Assembly: GCA_020250175.1 (NCBI GenBank)
Contig: JADCEN010000036.1
Location: 1-64,000 of the forward strand
Reading direction: 5' to 3'
DNA from: Rhodobacter sp.
Lineage (GTDB): Bacteria > Pseudomonadota > Alphaproteobacteria > Rhodobacterales > Rhodobacteraceae
DNA length: 64,000 nucleotides
Made by a program: the position numbers and the translations under genes. The notes beneath the pieces are model-generated. The model ran no database searches, was not told the origin of the DNA, and worked only from the letters and a program-made list of their open reading frames with translations. Positions 51,526 to 59,492 of this stretch are shown here, one piece after another. The first letter of the stretch is position 1. The number at the start of each line of letters is the position of its first letter.

Positions 51526-53271
51526 ATGACTGTTGATCACCCTGCCGCCGGCCCGGATGAGGACCCGCCGACGTCACGGCTTTGCGTGCTGGCCAGCCTG
51601 CGCGGCTACCGGCCCCAATGGCTGCGGGCGGATGTTTCGGCAGGTCTTGCCATTGCCGCAGTCGGCATTCCCAGTGCCATTGCCTATCCCGCCATCGCCG
51701 GTCTGCCGCCGGAAACGGGCATCTATGCCAGTATCGCCTCGGTGGTGGGATATGCCTTGCTTGGCCCCTCGCGCCGCCTGATCGTCGGGCCGGACGCGGC
51801 AACCATGGCCGTGCTTGCCGGGGTGATCACCGCTGTTCTGGCGGACAGTCCCGATGCCGGCCCGGCGGACCGCGCGGTGGCTGCGGCCCTGATTGCCCTT
51901 GGCGTCGGCGTGATCTGTCTGATCGCAAGCGTATTGCGACTGGGCACTCTTGCCAGCCTTCTGTCGCGACCGATCCTTGCGGGGTTTCTTGTGGGCGTTG
52001 CGGTGTCGATCATCATCGGGCAGATCGGACATGTAACGGGCATCTCCATCGCAGCCGACGGGATGGTTCCGCCGCTGCTGGACCTGGCGGGCAAGTCCGG
52101 CACGGTTCACCTGCCCTCGCTTGGCCTTGCGGCAGGAATGTTCGCAATCCTGCAACTGTCGCGCCTGTGGAACCCGATCCTTCCCGGACCGGTCATCGTG
52201 GTGCTTCTGTCGCTGGCCCTGTCTGCCGTGCTTGGATTTGAAGAAATGGGAATCCGCATCGTCGGCGATCTGCCTGCGGGCCTGCCCGCGGTGGCGTTGC
52301 CGTGGCTGCCGGACCTTGACTGGGGTCAAGTGATCCTGGGCTCCGCCGCTGTCTTTGCCGTCAGCTTCGGGGCCGGGATCATCACCGCACGCAGCTTTGG
52401 CGCCGGTGTGGGAGAGCCGGTGAACGCCAATGCCGAACTGACAGGGTTCGGCGCCGCCAATATTGCATCGGGTCTGGTCGGCGGTTTTCCGGTAACCTCG
52501 TCGGATTCGCGCACCGCCGTAAACTTTTCTGTCGGGGGACGGTCACAGGTGGCCGGTCTGACGGCGGCGGCGGTACTGGGCGCGGCGATCCTGTATTTTG
52601 GCGACCTGATGCGCATTCTGCCCATGCCGGCCCTGGGGGCGATCCTGATCTCGGCCGCGCTGAGCGTGATCGATCTGAACGGTTTGCGGCAGATCTGGAA
52701 GATCAGCCGGATCGAGTTCGGTTTTGCGATGATTGCCTTGTTCGGCACGATCGGCTTTGGCGTTCTGCAGGGGGTCGTCGTCGCAATCATTGCGACCTTT
52801 GCCCATGTTGTCCTGAACGCCATGCAACCGCGCGTGGTGCTGCTTGGGCGGATGCCGCACCGGGACGGGTTTTACAAACTGCACCGCTCACCCAAGGCAA
52901 GGCCGGTGGACGGCGTTGCCATCTGCTTCATTCAAGCCAGCGTGCTGTTCTTCAACGCCGATCATGTCAAGGCGCGCCTGGACGACATCATCGACAGCAG
53001 CCCTGCAGAGCTGCGCTGGCTTGTGATCGATGCCTCCGCCATAACGCAGATCGATACCACCGCCGCAGACATGCTGCTTGGCATCCGCACCCGGTTGCAG
53101 CGGCGCGGCATTGTCCTGGCTTTTGCCGAGGTTCAGTCCAGCGTGGCGGCCCTGCTCAAACGGGCCGGCCTTTCGGCAGAGGATGGGGAAACGCTGTTCT
53201 TCGACGATCTTGATGACGCCTTTCACAGCTTCAAGGCCGCCGTTGGCGACCCGCGCCGCGAACCCGTGTGA
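51526..53271 (+). CDS. SulP-family anion transporter with STAS domain
   Basis: The 581-residue protein is a SulP/SLC26 transporter. It has VSAGLAIAAVGIPSAIAYPAIAGLPPETGIYAS (signature region, about residues 38-70), a core of about ten or more helices, and a C-terminal STAS domain (about 440-560; LRWLVIDASAITQIDTTAAD). Members move sulfate, bicarbonate or carboxylates. ATG at 51526 is preferred, with GAGGG just upstream. It stands alone on this strand, next to a decayed transposase on one side and about 500 bases of non-coding DNA on the other. Substrate not assignable. Confidence 0.9.
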   Translation: MTVDHPAAGPDEDPPTSRLCVLASLRGYRPQWLRADVSAGLAIAAVGIPSAIAYPAIAGLPPETGIYASIASVVGYALLGPSRRLIVGPDAATMAVLAGVITAVLADSPDAGPADRAVAAALIALGVGVICLIASVLRLGTLASLLSRPILAGFLVGVAVSIIIGQIGHVTGISIAADGMVPPLLDLAGKSGTVHLPSLGLAAGMFAILQLSRLWNPILPGPVIVVLLSLALSAVLGFEEMGIRIVGDLPAGLPAVALPWLPDLDWGQVILGSAAVFAVSFGAGIITARSFGAGVGEPVNANAELTGFGAANIASGLVGGFPVTSSDSRTAVNFSVGGRSQVAGLTAAAVLGAAILYFGDLMRILPMPALGAILISAALSVIDLNGLRQIWKISRIEFGFAMIALFGTIGFGVLQGVVVAIIATFAHVVLNAMQPRVVLLGRMPHRDGFYKLHRSPKARPVDGVAICFIQASVLFFNADHVKARLDDIIDSSPAELRWLVIDASAITQIDTTAADMLLGIRTRLQRRGIVLAFAEVQSSVAALLKRAGLSAEDGETLFFDDLDDAFHSFKAAVGDPRREPV

Positions 53272-53787
53272 CAGAACCCGGCAGTCACCGGGCCCGGCCT
53301 GTCGGGCCTGACCGAGACCGGGTACCCGGCCTGTCAGGCGAAAGACGAACACCGCTGACGGCACGGGTGCCCCCGCTGATCCGGCAATCTGCACAGCCTG
53401 GGGGACCGGCCCCGGCGTTGCAGCCTGCACAGCGCCTTCGCTTCGATCCGGGGTTTCCCTTTGCCCGCATCGCGGCGGACGACAGAGACCAGACGATGCT
53501 CGCGACAGGTCCGGCGGGACCGGAACCCCGAAAGGCCCCCCTGCAGCGGCCCCGGCTGGCCGGTACCTTTGAAGCGATGCCTCTGGCACTCCTTGACGGA
53601 AGTGTTCCCCTTCCCAAGCATCGCGCGATCCGTGCCCTGCCCGTGCAGACCGTGGCCCCGGCCGCATCGGAAGAGGGGAGTGGCGGGCACCTTTCCTTAA
53701 CCGCGCGCCAGGGCCGGACCCCCCGGTCAAGGAGAGGCAGCCATTCCAGCGGTCAGAACCGTATGGTGCTGCCTTTGCGTGCGGGTG
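53272..53787. other. Non-coding stretch before the hicAB remnant
   Basis: No gene with a domain or start site was found in these 516 bases. A long + strand frame (53268-53942) covers it, but its first 170 codons are featureless and it only becomes meaningful at its end, where it is the tail of hicA. Remnants of an earlier hicA N-terminus could lie in the last bases, but they are not readable. Confidence 0.4.
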
Positions 53788-53942
53788 ACAGTCGGGTGCC
53801 TGGCGCAACACGGGGCAGTCCCCGGCAGTTTGAACATCCGGTGAAGCGGGGACATGGCACGGTGGCGGGAAAAGACAGCGACGACGTGGCGCCGGGGACG
53901 TTCAACTCTATCTTGAAGCAAGCGAAACTGAAGGGGCACTAG
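53788..53942 (+). pseudogene. hicA: hicA toxin remnant, frameshifted
   Basis: The last 40 codons read GSPRQFEHPVKRGHGTVAGK then SDDVAPGTFNSILKQAKLKG, matching the C-terminal half of HicA mRNA-interferases (GSHRQFxHP...GTVTVAG...GTLNSILKQAGL). The conserved histidine of GSHxxF is replaced by proline, and one extra G near 53814 shifts the frame upstream. No intact N-terminal strand or start is readable. It ends 1 base before hicB. The toxin is therefore probably inactive. Confidence 0.65.
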
Positions 53943-53943
53943 G

Positions 53944-54159
53944 ATGCGCTACGCTGTGGTGATCGAAAAAGCGGGGTCGGGCTATTCCGGCTATGTCCCG
54001 GACCTGCCGGGCTGCGTTGCGGCTGGGGCGACGGTGGCCAAGGTGCGGGCGTCACTGAATGTAGCGATCCCGTTTCACATCGATGGGCTGAAGGCGGGCG
54101 GGGAGGCAGTGCCCACGCCAGAGAGCGCCGTGGAGTGGGTGGAGGTGCAGGGGGCGTGA
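53944..54159 (+). CDS. hicB: HicB-family antitoxin
   Basis: The 71-residue protein has the HicB partial RNase H-like fold: MRYAVVIEKAGSGYSGYVPD, then LPGCVAAGATVAKVRASLN, then HIDGLKAGGEAVPTPESAVE. It lacks an added C-terminal DNA-binding domain, which many short HicB proteins also lack. Its start is 1 base after the hicA remnant, so it would normally be cotranscribed. With hicA broken, it may persist without a partner. Below the stop is a CACGCGCCGC/GCGGCGCGTG hairpin (54163-54191). Confidence 0.85.
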   Translation: MRYAVVIEKAGSGYSGYVPDLPGCVAAGATVAKVRASLNVAIPFHIDGLKAGGEAVPTPESAVEWVEVQGA

Positions 54160-54162
54160 TCT

Positions 54163-54191
54163 CACGCGCCGCTTCGCGGCGGCGGCGCGTG
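54163..54191. terminator. Hairpin between convergent hicB and the HEPN-like gene
   Basis: CACGCGCCGC pairs perfectly with GCGGCGCGTG across a 9-base loop. It lies 4 bases past the hicB stop and 12 bases past the stop of the opposite gene. No T run follows on either strand, so it may be a bidirectional, Rho-assisted terminator or a spacer hairpin. Confidence 0.4.
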
Positions 54192-54203
54192 CAAGCACGC
54201 ACT

Positions 54204-54791
54204 CTACGGTTCGCTAACGTCTAAGCTAGATTTCAATCTCGATTTGATACTCTTGATTGCCCCCAATAATTCCTGCTTATCCTCACCATAAAGTGGAACG
54301 TGCGACTGGTGCACCAATTCATTTCTCAGACTCTGAAGTCGAAGCAACAAAGCGGCTAATTCGTTATTGATTCTCCCAACCTTTCTAAGAGCTTCAATAC
54401 TATGACGAATTGAAGGATTTCTGCTGCTGCCAGGCTTTAATTCTTGAGCGCTCAACCAATCAGTTAGCATCTTCTCAATTTCAATCCAGTTATTCAAGAC
54501 ATAGTCGCGGGCATTTCCATACTCATTTGAAGCCGCGCGAGGATAAAAGACGGTTATTCCAATTGAAACTGCCTCCGCAACGAACTCCTTTGCATCACGC
54601 TTGAATTCAAATTCGGCGTCGCCAAACTTAACTCTAGAAGTTCTGTTTAGGATCGTCCGAACCGGACTACTAAAATAGAACGCAAGGAAAGCAATCAATA
54701 TGGGCCATGCCAAATGGCCTGCAAGGCTATCGATGAAGTTGAGCCAAAAGTTCATGCGTGAGATCGAAAGCCAATCCAAGAAAGCATCCAT
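54204..54791 (-). CDS. Membrane protein with HEPN-like RNELVH motif, unknown
   Basis: The 195-residue protein has an N-terminal membrane segment (about 25-42, LAWPILIAFLAFYF). A helical soluble part follows, ending in RLQSLRNELVHQSHVP. R156-N157-x3-H161 is the RX4-6H pattern of HEPN ribonuclease-like domains, preceded by a long helix, as HEPN folds require. The gene is clearly AT-rich relative to rpoD, which starts the same transcription direction upstream (rpoD ends 25 bases away). It is probably acquired, and could be a defence or stress effector. The domain call is tentative, because no profile search was possible. Confidence 0.55.
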   Translation of the reverse strand: MDAFLDWLSISRMNFWLNFIDSLAGHLAWPILIAFLAFYFSSPVRTILNRTSRVKFGDAEFEFKRDAKEFVAEAVSIGITVFYPRAASNEYGNARDYVLNNWIEIEKMLTDWLSAQELKPGSSRNPSIRHSIEALRKVGRINNELAALLLRLQSLRNELVHQSHVPLYGEDKQELLGAIKSIKSRLKSSLDVSEP

Positions 54792-54816
54792 AGGAAGTCA
54801 CCTAGTTCTTCGGAAT

Positions 54817-56805
54817 CTACTGATCTAGGAAACTCCGCAGCTTCCTTGACCGGCTCGGATGCTTCAGCTTCCGCAGCGCCTTGGCCTCAATCTGCCGGAT
54901 CCGTTCCCGCGTTACCGAAAACTGCTGTCCCACCTCTTCCAGCGTGTGATCGGTGTTCATCCCGATGCCAAAGCGCATGCGCAGCACGCGTTCCTCGCGC
55001 GGGGTCAGCGAGGCCAGCACCCGCGTCGTGGTCTCCTTCAGGTTTTCCTGAATCGCCGAATCAAGCGGCAGGATCGCGTTCTTGTCTTCGATGAAATCGC
55101 CAAGCTGGCTGTCCTCTTCATCGCCGATGGGCGTTTCCAGGCTGATCGGTTCCTTGGCGATCTTCATCACCTTGCGGACCTTTTCCAGCGGCATCTGCAG
55201 CTTTTCCGCCAGTTCTTCCGGCGTGGGTTCGCGCCCGATCTCGTGCAGCATCTGCCGGCCCGTGCGCACCAGCTTGTTGATCGTCTCGATCATATGCACC
55301 GGAATGCGGATGGTGCGCGCCTGATCGGCGATGGACCGGGTGATCGCCTGGCGGATCCACCAGGTCGCATAGGTCGAAAACTTGTAGCCGCGCCGGTATT
55401 CGAACTTGTCGACGGCCTTCATCAGGCCGATATTGCCTTCCTGAATAAGATCAAGAAATTGCAACCCGCGGTTCGTGTACTTCTTCGCGATTGAAATCAC
55501 CAGTCGCAGGTTTGCCTCGACCATTTCCTTCTTGGCCTGGCGTGCCTCTTTCTCGCCTTTCTGGACCTGGTTCACGATCCGGCGGAATTCGCTGATGTCG
55601 ACGCCCACATATTGGCCGACCTGCGCCATTTCGCTGCGCAGCTCTTCCACGCGGTCGCGGCTTTTCTCCATCAGCGTCTGCCAGCCCCGGCCCGCCTTGG
55701 CCGCCATCCGGTCAGCCCAGGTCGGGTCCAGCTCGCAGCCCTGATATTCGTCGATGAACTCGCGGCGGTTGATCCGCGCGGCATCGGCCAGCTTCACCAT
55801 GCCCGAGTTGATCGACATGATCTTGCGGTTGATCCCGTAGAGCTGGTCGATCAGCGCCTCGATCCGATTGTTGTGCAGGTGCAACTCGTTCACCAGCAGC
55901 ACGATCTCGCTGCGCAGCTTCTGATAGGCGGCCTCGTCATCGGTGGAAAACCGTCCCGCATCGTTCAGCGTGGCCGTCATCCGCAGATCCTGCATCTCGG
56001 CCAGCCTGATGTAATCGCGCGCGATCACGTCCAGTGTTTCCAGAACGCGCGGCTTCAGCGCGGCTTCCATCGCCGCCAGTGACATGGCCGAGGCTTCGTC
56101 ATCATCGTCGTCGTCTTCGGCGGTGACAATCGGATTGCCATCGGCGTCCAGATCCGGCTCGTCCGAGGCGGTCTGGCGCGGGGCTGCCGACATGTCCATA
56201 CCGTCAAGACCCGGCTCGTCAAGCTCGCCCTCGCCGTCCAGCGACCGGCCGAAGGTGGCCTCAAGGTCGATCACATCGCGCAGCAGAATGTCTTCGGACA
56301 GAAGTTCGTCACGCCAGATCGTGATGGCCTGAAAGGTCAGCGGGCTTTCGCACAGGCCCGCGATCATCGTGTTGCGTCCGGCCTCGATCCGCTTGGCGAT
56401 GGCAATCTCGCCCTCGCGGCTCAGCAGTTCGACCGATCCCATCTCGCGCAGGTACATGCGCACCGGATCATCGGTGCGGTCCAGCGTTTCCGACGGGGTG
56501 CCCGACACCATCACCTCGCGCGAGGCGGAGATGGTTTGCGCAAGCTCGCCCGCAGGCTCGCCCTCTTCGGCCTCGTCATCCTCGATGATGTTGATGCCCA
56601 TTTCGGACAGCATCGACATCACATCCTCGATCTGTTCCGAAGACACCTGTTCGGGCGGCAAGACCGTGTTGAGCTGATCATAGGTGATATAGCCGCGCTC
56701 GCGCGCATCGGCGATCATCTTCTTGACGGCGGCCTGGCTCATGTCGAGCGAGACTTCGGCGTCCTGTTCTTCGGGTTTGCCGTCGTCGGTGTCCTTGAGT
56801 GCCAT
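54817..56805 (-). CDS. rpoD: RNA polymerase primary sigma factor (sigma-70)
   Basis: The 662-residue protein has sigma region 1.1 ([19 protein letters not shown]), an acidic alphaproteobacterial non-conserved region ([18 protein letters not shown]), region 2 ([19 protein letters not shown], the core-binding and -10 helices), region 3, and region 4 with the -35 helix-turn-helix ([20 protein letters not shown]). It directs RNA polymerase to housekeeping promoters. Length and order are normal. The dnaG gene precedes it by 81 bases on the same strand, the usual macromolecular-synthesis arrangement. An acquired AT-rich gene follows. Confidence 0.98.
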   Translation of the reverse strand: MALKDTDDGKPEEQDAEVSLDMSQAAVKKMIADARERGYITYDQLNTVLPPEQVSSEQIEDVMSMLSEMGINIIEDDEAEEGEPAGELAQTISASREVMVSGTPSETLDRTDDPVRMYLREMGSVELLSREGEIAIAKRIEAGRNTMIAGLCESPLTFQAITIWRDELLSEDILLRDVIDLEATFGRSLDGEGELDEPGLDGMDMSAAPRQTASDEPDLDADGNPIVTAEDDDDDDEASAMSLAAMEAALKPRVLETLDVIARDYIRLAEMQDLRMTATLNDAGRFSTDDEAAYQKLRSEIVLLVNELHLHNNRIEALIDQLYGINRKIMSINSGMVKLADAARINRREFIDEYQGCELDPTWADRMAAKAGRGWQTLMEKSRDRVEELRSEMAQVGQYVGVDISEFRRIVNQVQKGEKEARQAKKEMVEANLRLVISIAKKYTNRGLQFLDLIQEGNIGLMKAVDKFEYRRGYKFSTYATWWIRQAITRSIADQARTIRIPVHMIETINKLVRTGRQMLHEIGREPTPEELAEKLQMPLEKVRKVMKIAKEPISLETPIGDEEDSQLGDFIEDKNAILPLDSAIQENLKETTTRVLASLTPREERVLRMRFGIGMNTDHTLEEVGQQFSVTRERIRQIEAKALRKLKHPSRSRKLRSFLDQ

Positions 56806-56886
56806 GCGTGCTCCTGGAAGATATTCGGCGAATCAGGCTGCCTGTGAAGCGGATCAATAGCGCGAATCACGGCAGGGGAAAGCGGG

Positions 56887-58821
56887 TCAGCCCTTTTTCT
56901 TGATCCATATCCTGGCGTCGATCATGTCTTGCAGACCGCGCGACAGGGCAGACCGGTCCTCGCCCATGTCGGATGCGTCTTCAAGGCTGCTGCGCTGCGG
57001 CCCGTGCAGCGCCTCTGCCGCCTTGGACAGGCGCCATGTCAGGCCTTCATCGGCAAGGCCGGTCATGTCTTGCATGGCATCTTCTATCTCCTGCCGGGCG
57101 CCGCGACGGGCCTCCAGCTTGGCCAGGCCTTCCGCCACGCACATCAGCGCCAGTTCCGGATCCTTGCGGTTCCGGACAGGCGGCGCTGACTGCACATGGC
57201 TGCGCGCGAACAGGCTTTCAAGGATCGGCCCGGCCTCCCGGGTGATTTCTTCGGCCGAGTCTTCAGGATCGGCATGGGCATGGCGCAACAGGCTGTGGCG
57301 CAGCAGATCATGGTCGTGCGACAGAAGGTGCAGGTTTTCCAGGTCTGCCTCGAACCGCGCAATCAGCACGGGATGGGTCACCAGGGTGGCCAGAAGGACA
57401 GCCTCCAGCACCAGTTCGTCCGCTGCCGTGCCGGGTCCGGCCAGGACCGATCCGCGCGTTGCGGCAACGGGGGGCAAGGGGTCCGGTTTGCGTCTTGCAC
57501 CGGGGGGCAGGGGAACAAAGGTCTGCCCCAAGGGGCGCCTGCCGGACAGGGCCCATTGCAGACGCCGGATTTCGTCATCGTAATGCCTGCGGATCGTCGG
57601 GTCGCTGATCCGCCCCAGGATCTGGCGCAAAGTGTTTTCCAGCGCAGCCTTGCGTTCAGGACTGTCAAAGGTTTTGCCTTCGGTCTCGCGTGTCCACAGC
57701 AGGCTGACCATCGGCTGCGCCGAGTCGATGACCTTCTGCATGGCCTGCGCACCTTCGGCACGGATCAGATCGTCGGGGTCCATGCCGCCCGGCAGAACCG
57801 CAAAGCGCAGGCCCTGCCCGGCCTCCAGCAGCGGCAACGCCAGATCGATCAGGCGGAAGGCCGCCGCGATCCCGGCCTTGTCGCCATCCAGCGCAATGAC
57901 CGGTTCGGAATGGATGCGCCAGATCAGGCGCAACTGCTCTTCGGTGATCGCCGTGCCCAGGGGCGCGACCGTGGCGCGAAACCCCGCCTCGCTCAGCGCG
58001 ATGGCATCCATATAGCCTTCGGCCACGATCAGCGGCAGGCCCTTGCCCGCCGCGTCGCGCGCGGGGCCGTGGTTGTACAGGTTGCGGCCCTTGTCGAACA
58101 GCTCGGTCTCGGGGCCGTTCAGATACTTGGCGCGCGCATTGGGGTCCAGCGCCCGCCCGCCCAGGCTGATCGCGCGGCCCCGCGCATCGCGGATCGGAAA
58201 GATGATCCGCCCCCGGAACCGGTCATAGGGCGCGCCACCCTCATCTGGCCGGGCACAAAGCCCGGCATCGACGATCAGATCGGCTGCAATGCCCTTCTGC
58301 GTCAGGGCCTGGAACAGCCCCTGACGCGCATCCGGCGCAAATCCGATCTCGAATCGGTCCTGCGCCTCGGGCGCAAGACGGCGGCGCACCAGATAGTCGC
58401 GCGCCTCTGCCGCAGCGGCGGTGCGCAGCGACAGGCGGAAATGCCGGATCGCCTCGTCGATCACGGCGACAAGCTGCGTGCGCCGGTCGGCTTTCTGCGC
58501 CGCCTGCGGATCGCGGGCGGGCATCGGCATGCCCGCCTCGCGCGCCAGCCATTCCACCGCCTCGAGGAAGCTCAGGTTTTCGGTCTCTTTCAGAAAGCTG
58601 ACAGCATCGCCCTTGGCCTGGCAGCCAAAGCAGTAATAGAACCCCTTTCGGTCATCGACATGAAAAGAGGCGCTGCGTTCCTGATGGAAGGGGCAAGGCG
58701 CCCACATGTCGCCCTTGCCCTGATTGGACCGGCGCAAATCCCAGGTGACCTTGCGCCCCACCACCTGGGAGAGCGACACGCGCGATCTCAACTCGTCAAG
58801 GAATCCGGGGGGAAGGTTCAT
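56887..58821 (-). CDS. dnaG: DNA primase
   Basis: The 644-residue protein has an N-terminal CHC2 zinc finger (CPFHQERSASFHVDDRKGFY then YCFGC). The Toprim core follows with VAEGYMDAIALSEAGF and ALDGDKAGIAAAFRL (metal-binding acids), and the C-terminal DnaB-interacting helical region runs from about 470. It makes RNA primers for replication. It lies directly upstream of rpoD on the same strand, as in most proteobacteria. A sarcosine oxidase operon ends upstream, with a GC-rich hairpin (58863-58905) in the gap. Confidence 0.97.
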   Translation of the reverse strand: MNLPPGFLDELRSRVSLSQVVGRKVTWDLRRSNQGKGDMWAPCPFHQERSASFHVDDRKGFYYCFGCQAKGDAVSFLKETENLSFLEAVEWLAREAGMPMPARDPQAAQKADRRTQLVAVIDEAIRHFRLSLRTAAAAEARDYLVRRRLAPEAQDRFEIGFAPDARQGLFQALTQKGIAADLIVDAGLCARPDEGGAPYDRFRGRIIFPIRDARGRAISLGGRALDPNARAKYLNGPETELFDKGRNLYNHGPARDAAGKGLPLIVAEGYMDAIALSEAGFRATVAPLGTAITEEQLRLIWRIHSEPVIALDGDKAGIAAAFRLIDLALPLLEAGQGLRFAVLPGGMDPDDLIRAEGAQAMQKVIDSAQPMVSLLWTRETEGKTFDSPERKAALENTLRQILGRISDPTIRRHYDDEIRRLQWALSGRRPLGQTFVPLPPGARRKPDPLPPVAATRGSVLAGPGTAADELVLEAVLLATLVTHPVLIARFEADLENLHLLSHDHDLLRHSLLRHAHADPEDSAEEITREAGPILESLFARSHVQSAPPVRNRKDPELALMCVAEGLAKLEARRGARQEIEDAMQDMTGLADEGLTWRLSKAAEALHGPQRSSLEDASDMGEDRSALSRGLQDMIDARIWIKKKG

Positions 58822-58862
58822 GCCCCCTTATAGCGGACCTGCCCGCCCGGACGGAAGGGCGC

Positions 58863-58905
58863 GCGGGGGCCAGCCCCCGCACCCCCGGGGTATTTTTGCC
58901 AAGAA
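58863..58905. repeat. GC-rich intergenic hairpin repeat
   Basis: GCGGGGGC pairs with GCCCCCGC across CA (58863-58880), followed by CCCCCGGGGTATTTTTGCCA. The hairpin plus an AT-rich TATTTTT box recalls the element at 40610-40660 in reverse orientation. It sits between soxG and dnaG, where it could end the sox operon transcript. Members of this repeat class are frequent between genes in Rhodobacteraceae (family knowledge). Confidence 0.6.
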
Positions 58906-58943
58906 GAAGCACAGGGGGCGGGACGGGGCGGCCCCGGCCCGCG

Positions 58944-59492
58944 TCAGCCTGGCGCGGCGCGGGCAGCCAGGGCGCGCATCGCCGCCTCGGCCTCGTGCCA
59001 GGCGGTGCGCGCCATTGATCGGAAGACCAGCATCTCGAAGCTGTGCGGGCCGGGGCGCATCAGGATGCTGGACATGTGGTTCAGGGGCGCGCGGGCCACC
59101 TGGCCCACGGGAAAGGCCGCCGGGCGCAGGTCCAGCGGATAAAGGCGCGCCAGAACATCCCCTGCCCCCGGCCCGTCCAGCCACAGCGCCGCCCAGCCAT
59201 CGGACTGGTCCGTCAGCGCGGCAAGCCCCGCCAGCCCCTGGGGCGGGGTGCCGACCAGAAACGCCTGATCCCGCCCGGTCCAGACCAGCCGGACATCGCC
59301 CTTGCTGCTGACCTGGTTCGGCGCGGGGAAGGCCAGCCCCAGCGCCTTCAGCGCCTTGGCCAGCGCCTTGTCCTGCCCCTTGAAGGGCGCGACCGAGGTG
59401 ATTTGCCCGGGATCAGCCTCGGCCAGGGTCACCCCGGCCAGCGTCAGGGCCGCACGCCCCGCCAGCGGCGTCTTTGCGATCAGATCAGGCAC
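58944..59492 (-). CDS. soxG: Sarcosine oxidase gamma subunit
   Basis: The 182-residue protein is the gamma subunit of heterotetrameric sarcosine oxidase. It carries ALTLAGVTLAEADPGQITSV, GDVRLVWTGRDQAFLVGTPP, and AFPVGQVARAPLNHMSSILM near the end. It is related to the folate-binding GcvT/YgfZ fold, and its family role is structural. Start is GTG at 59492, overlapping the soxA stop by 8 bases. It is the last gene of the soxBDAG operon, and a GC-rich hairpin follows. Confidence 0.9.
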   Translation of the reverse strand: MPDLIAKTPLAGRAALTLAGVTLAEADPGQITSVAPFKGQDKALAKALKALGLAFPAPNQVSSKGDVRLVWTGRDQAFLVGTPPQGLAGLAALTDQSDGWAALWLDGPGAGDVLARLYPLDLRPAAFPVGQVARAPLNHMSSILMRPGPHSFEMLVFRSMARTAWHEAEAAMRALAARAAPG

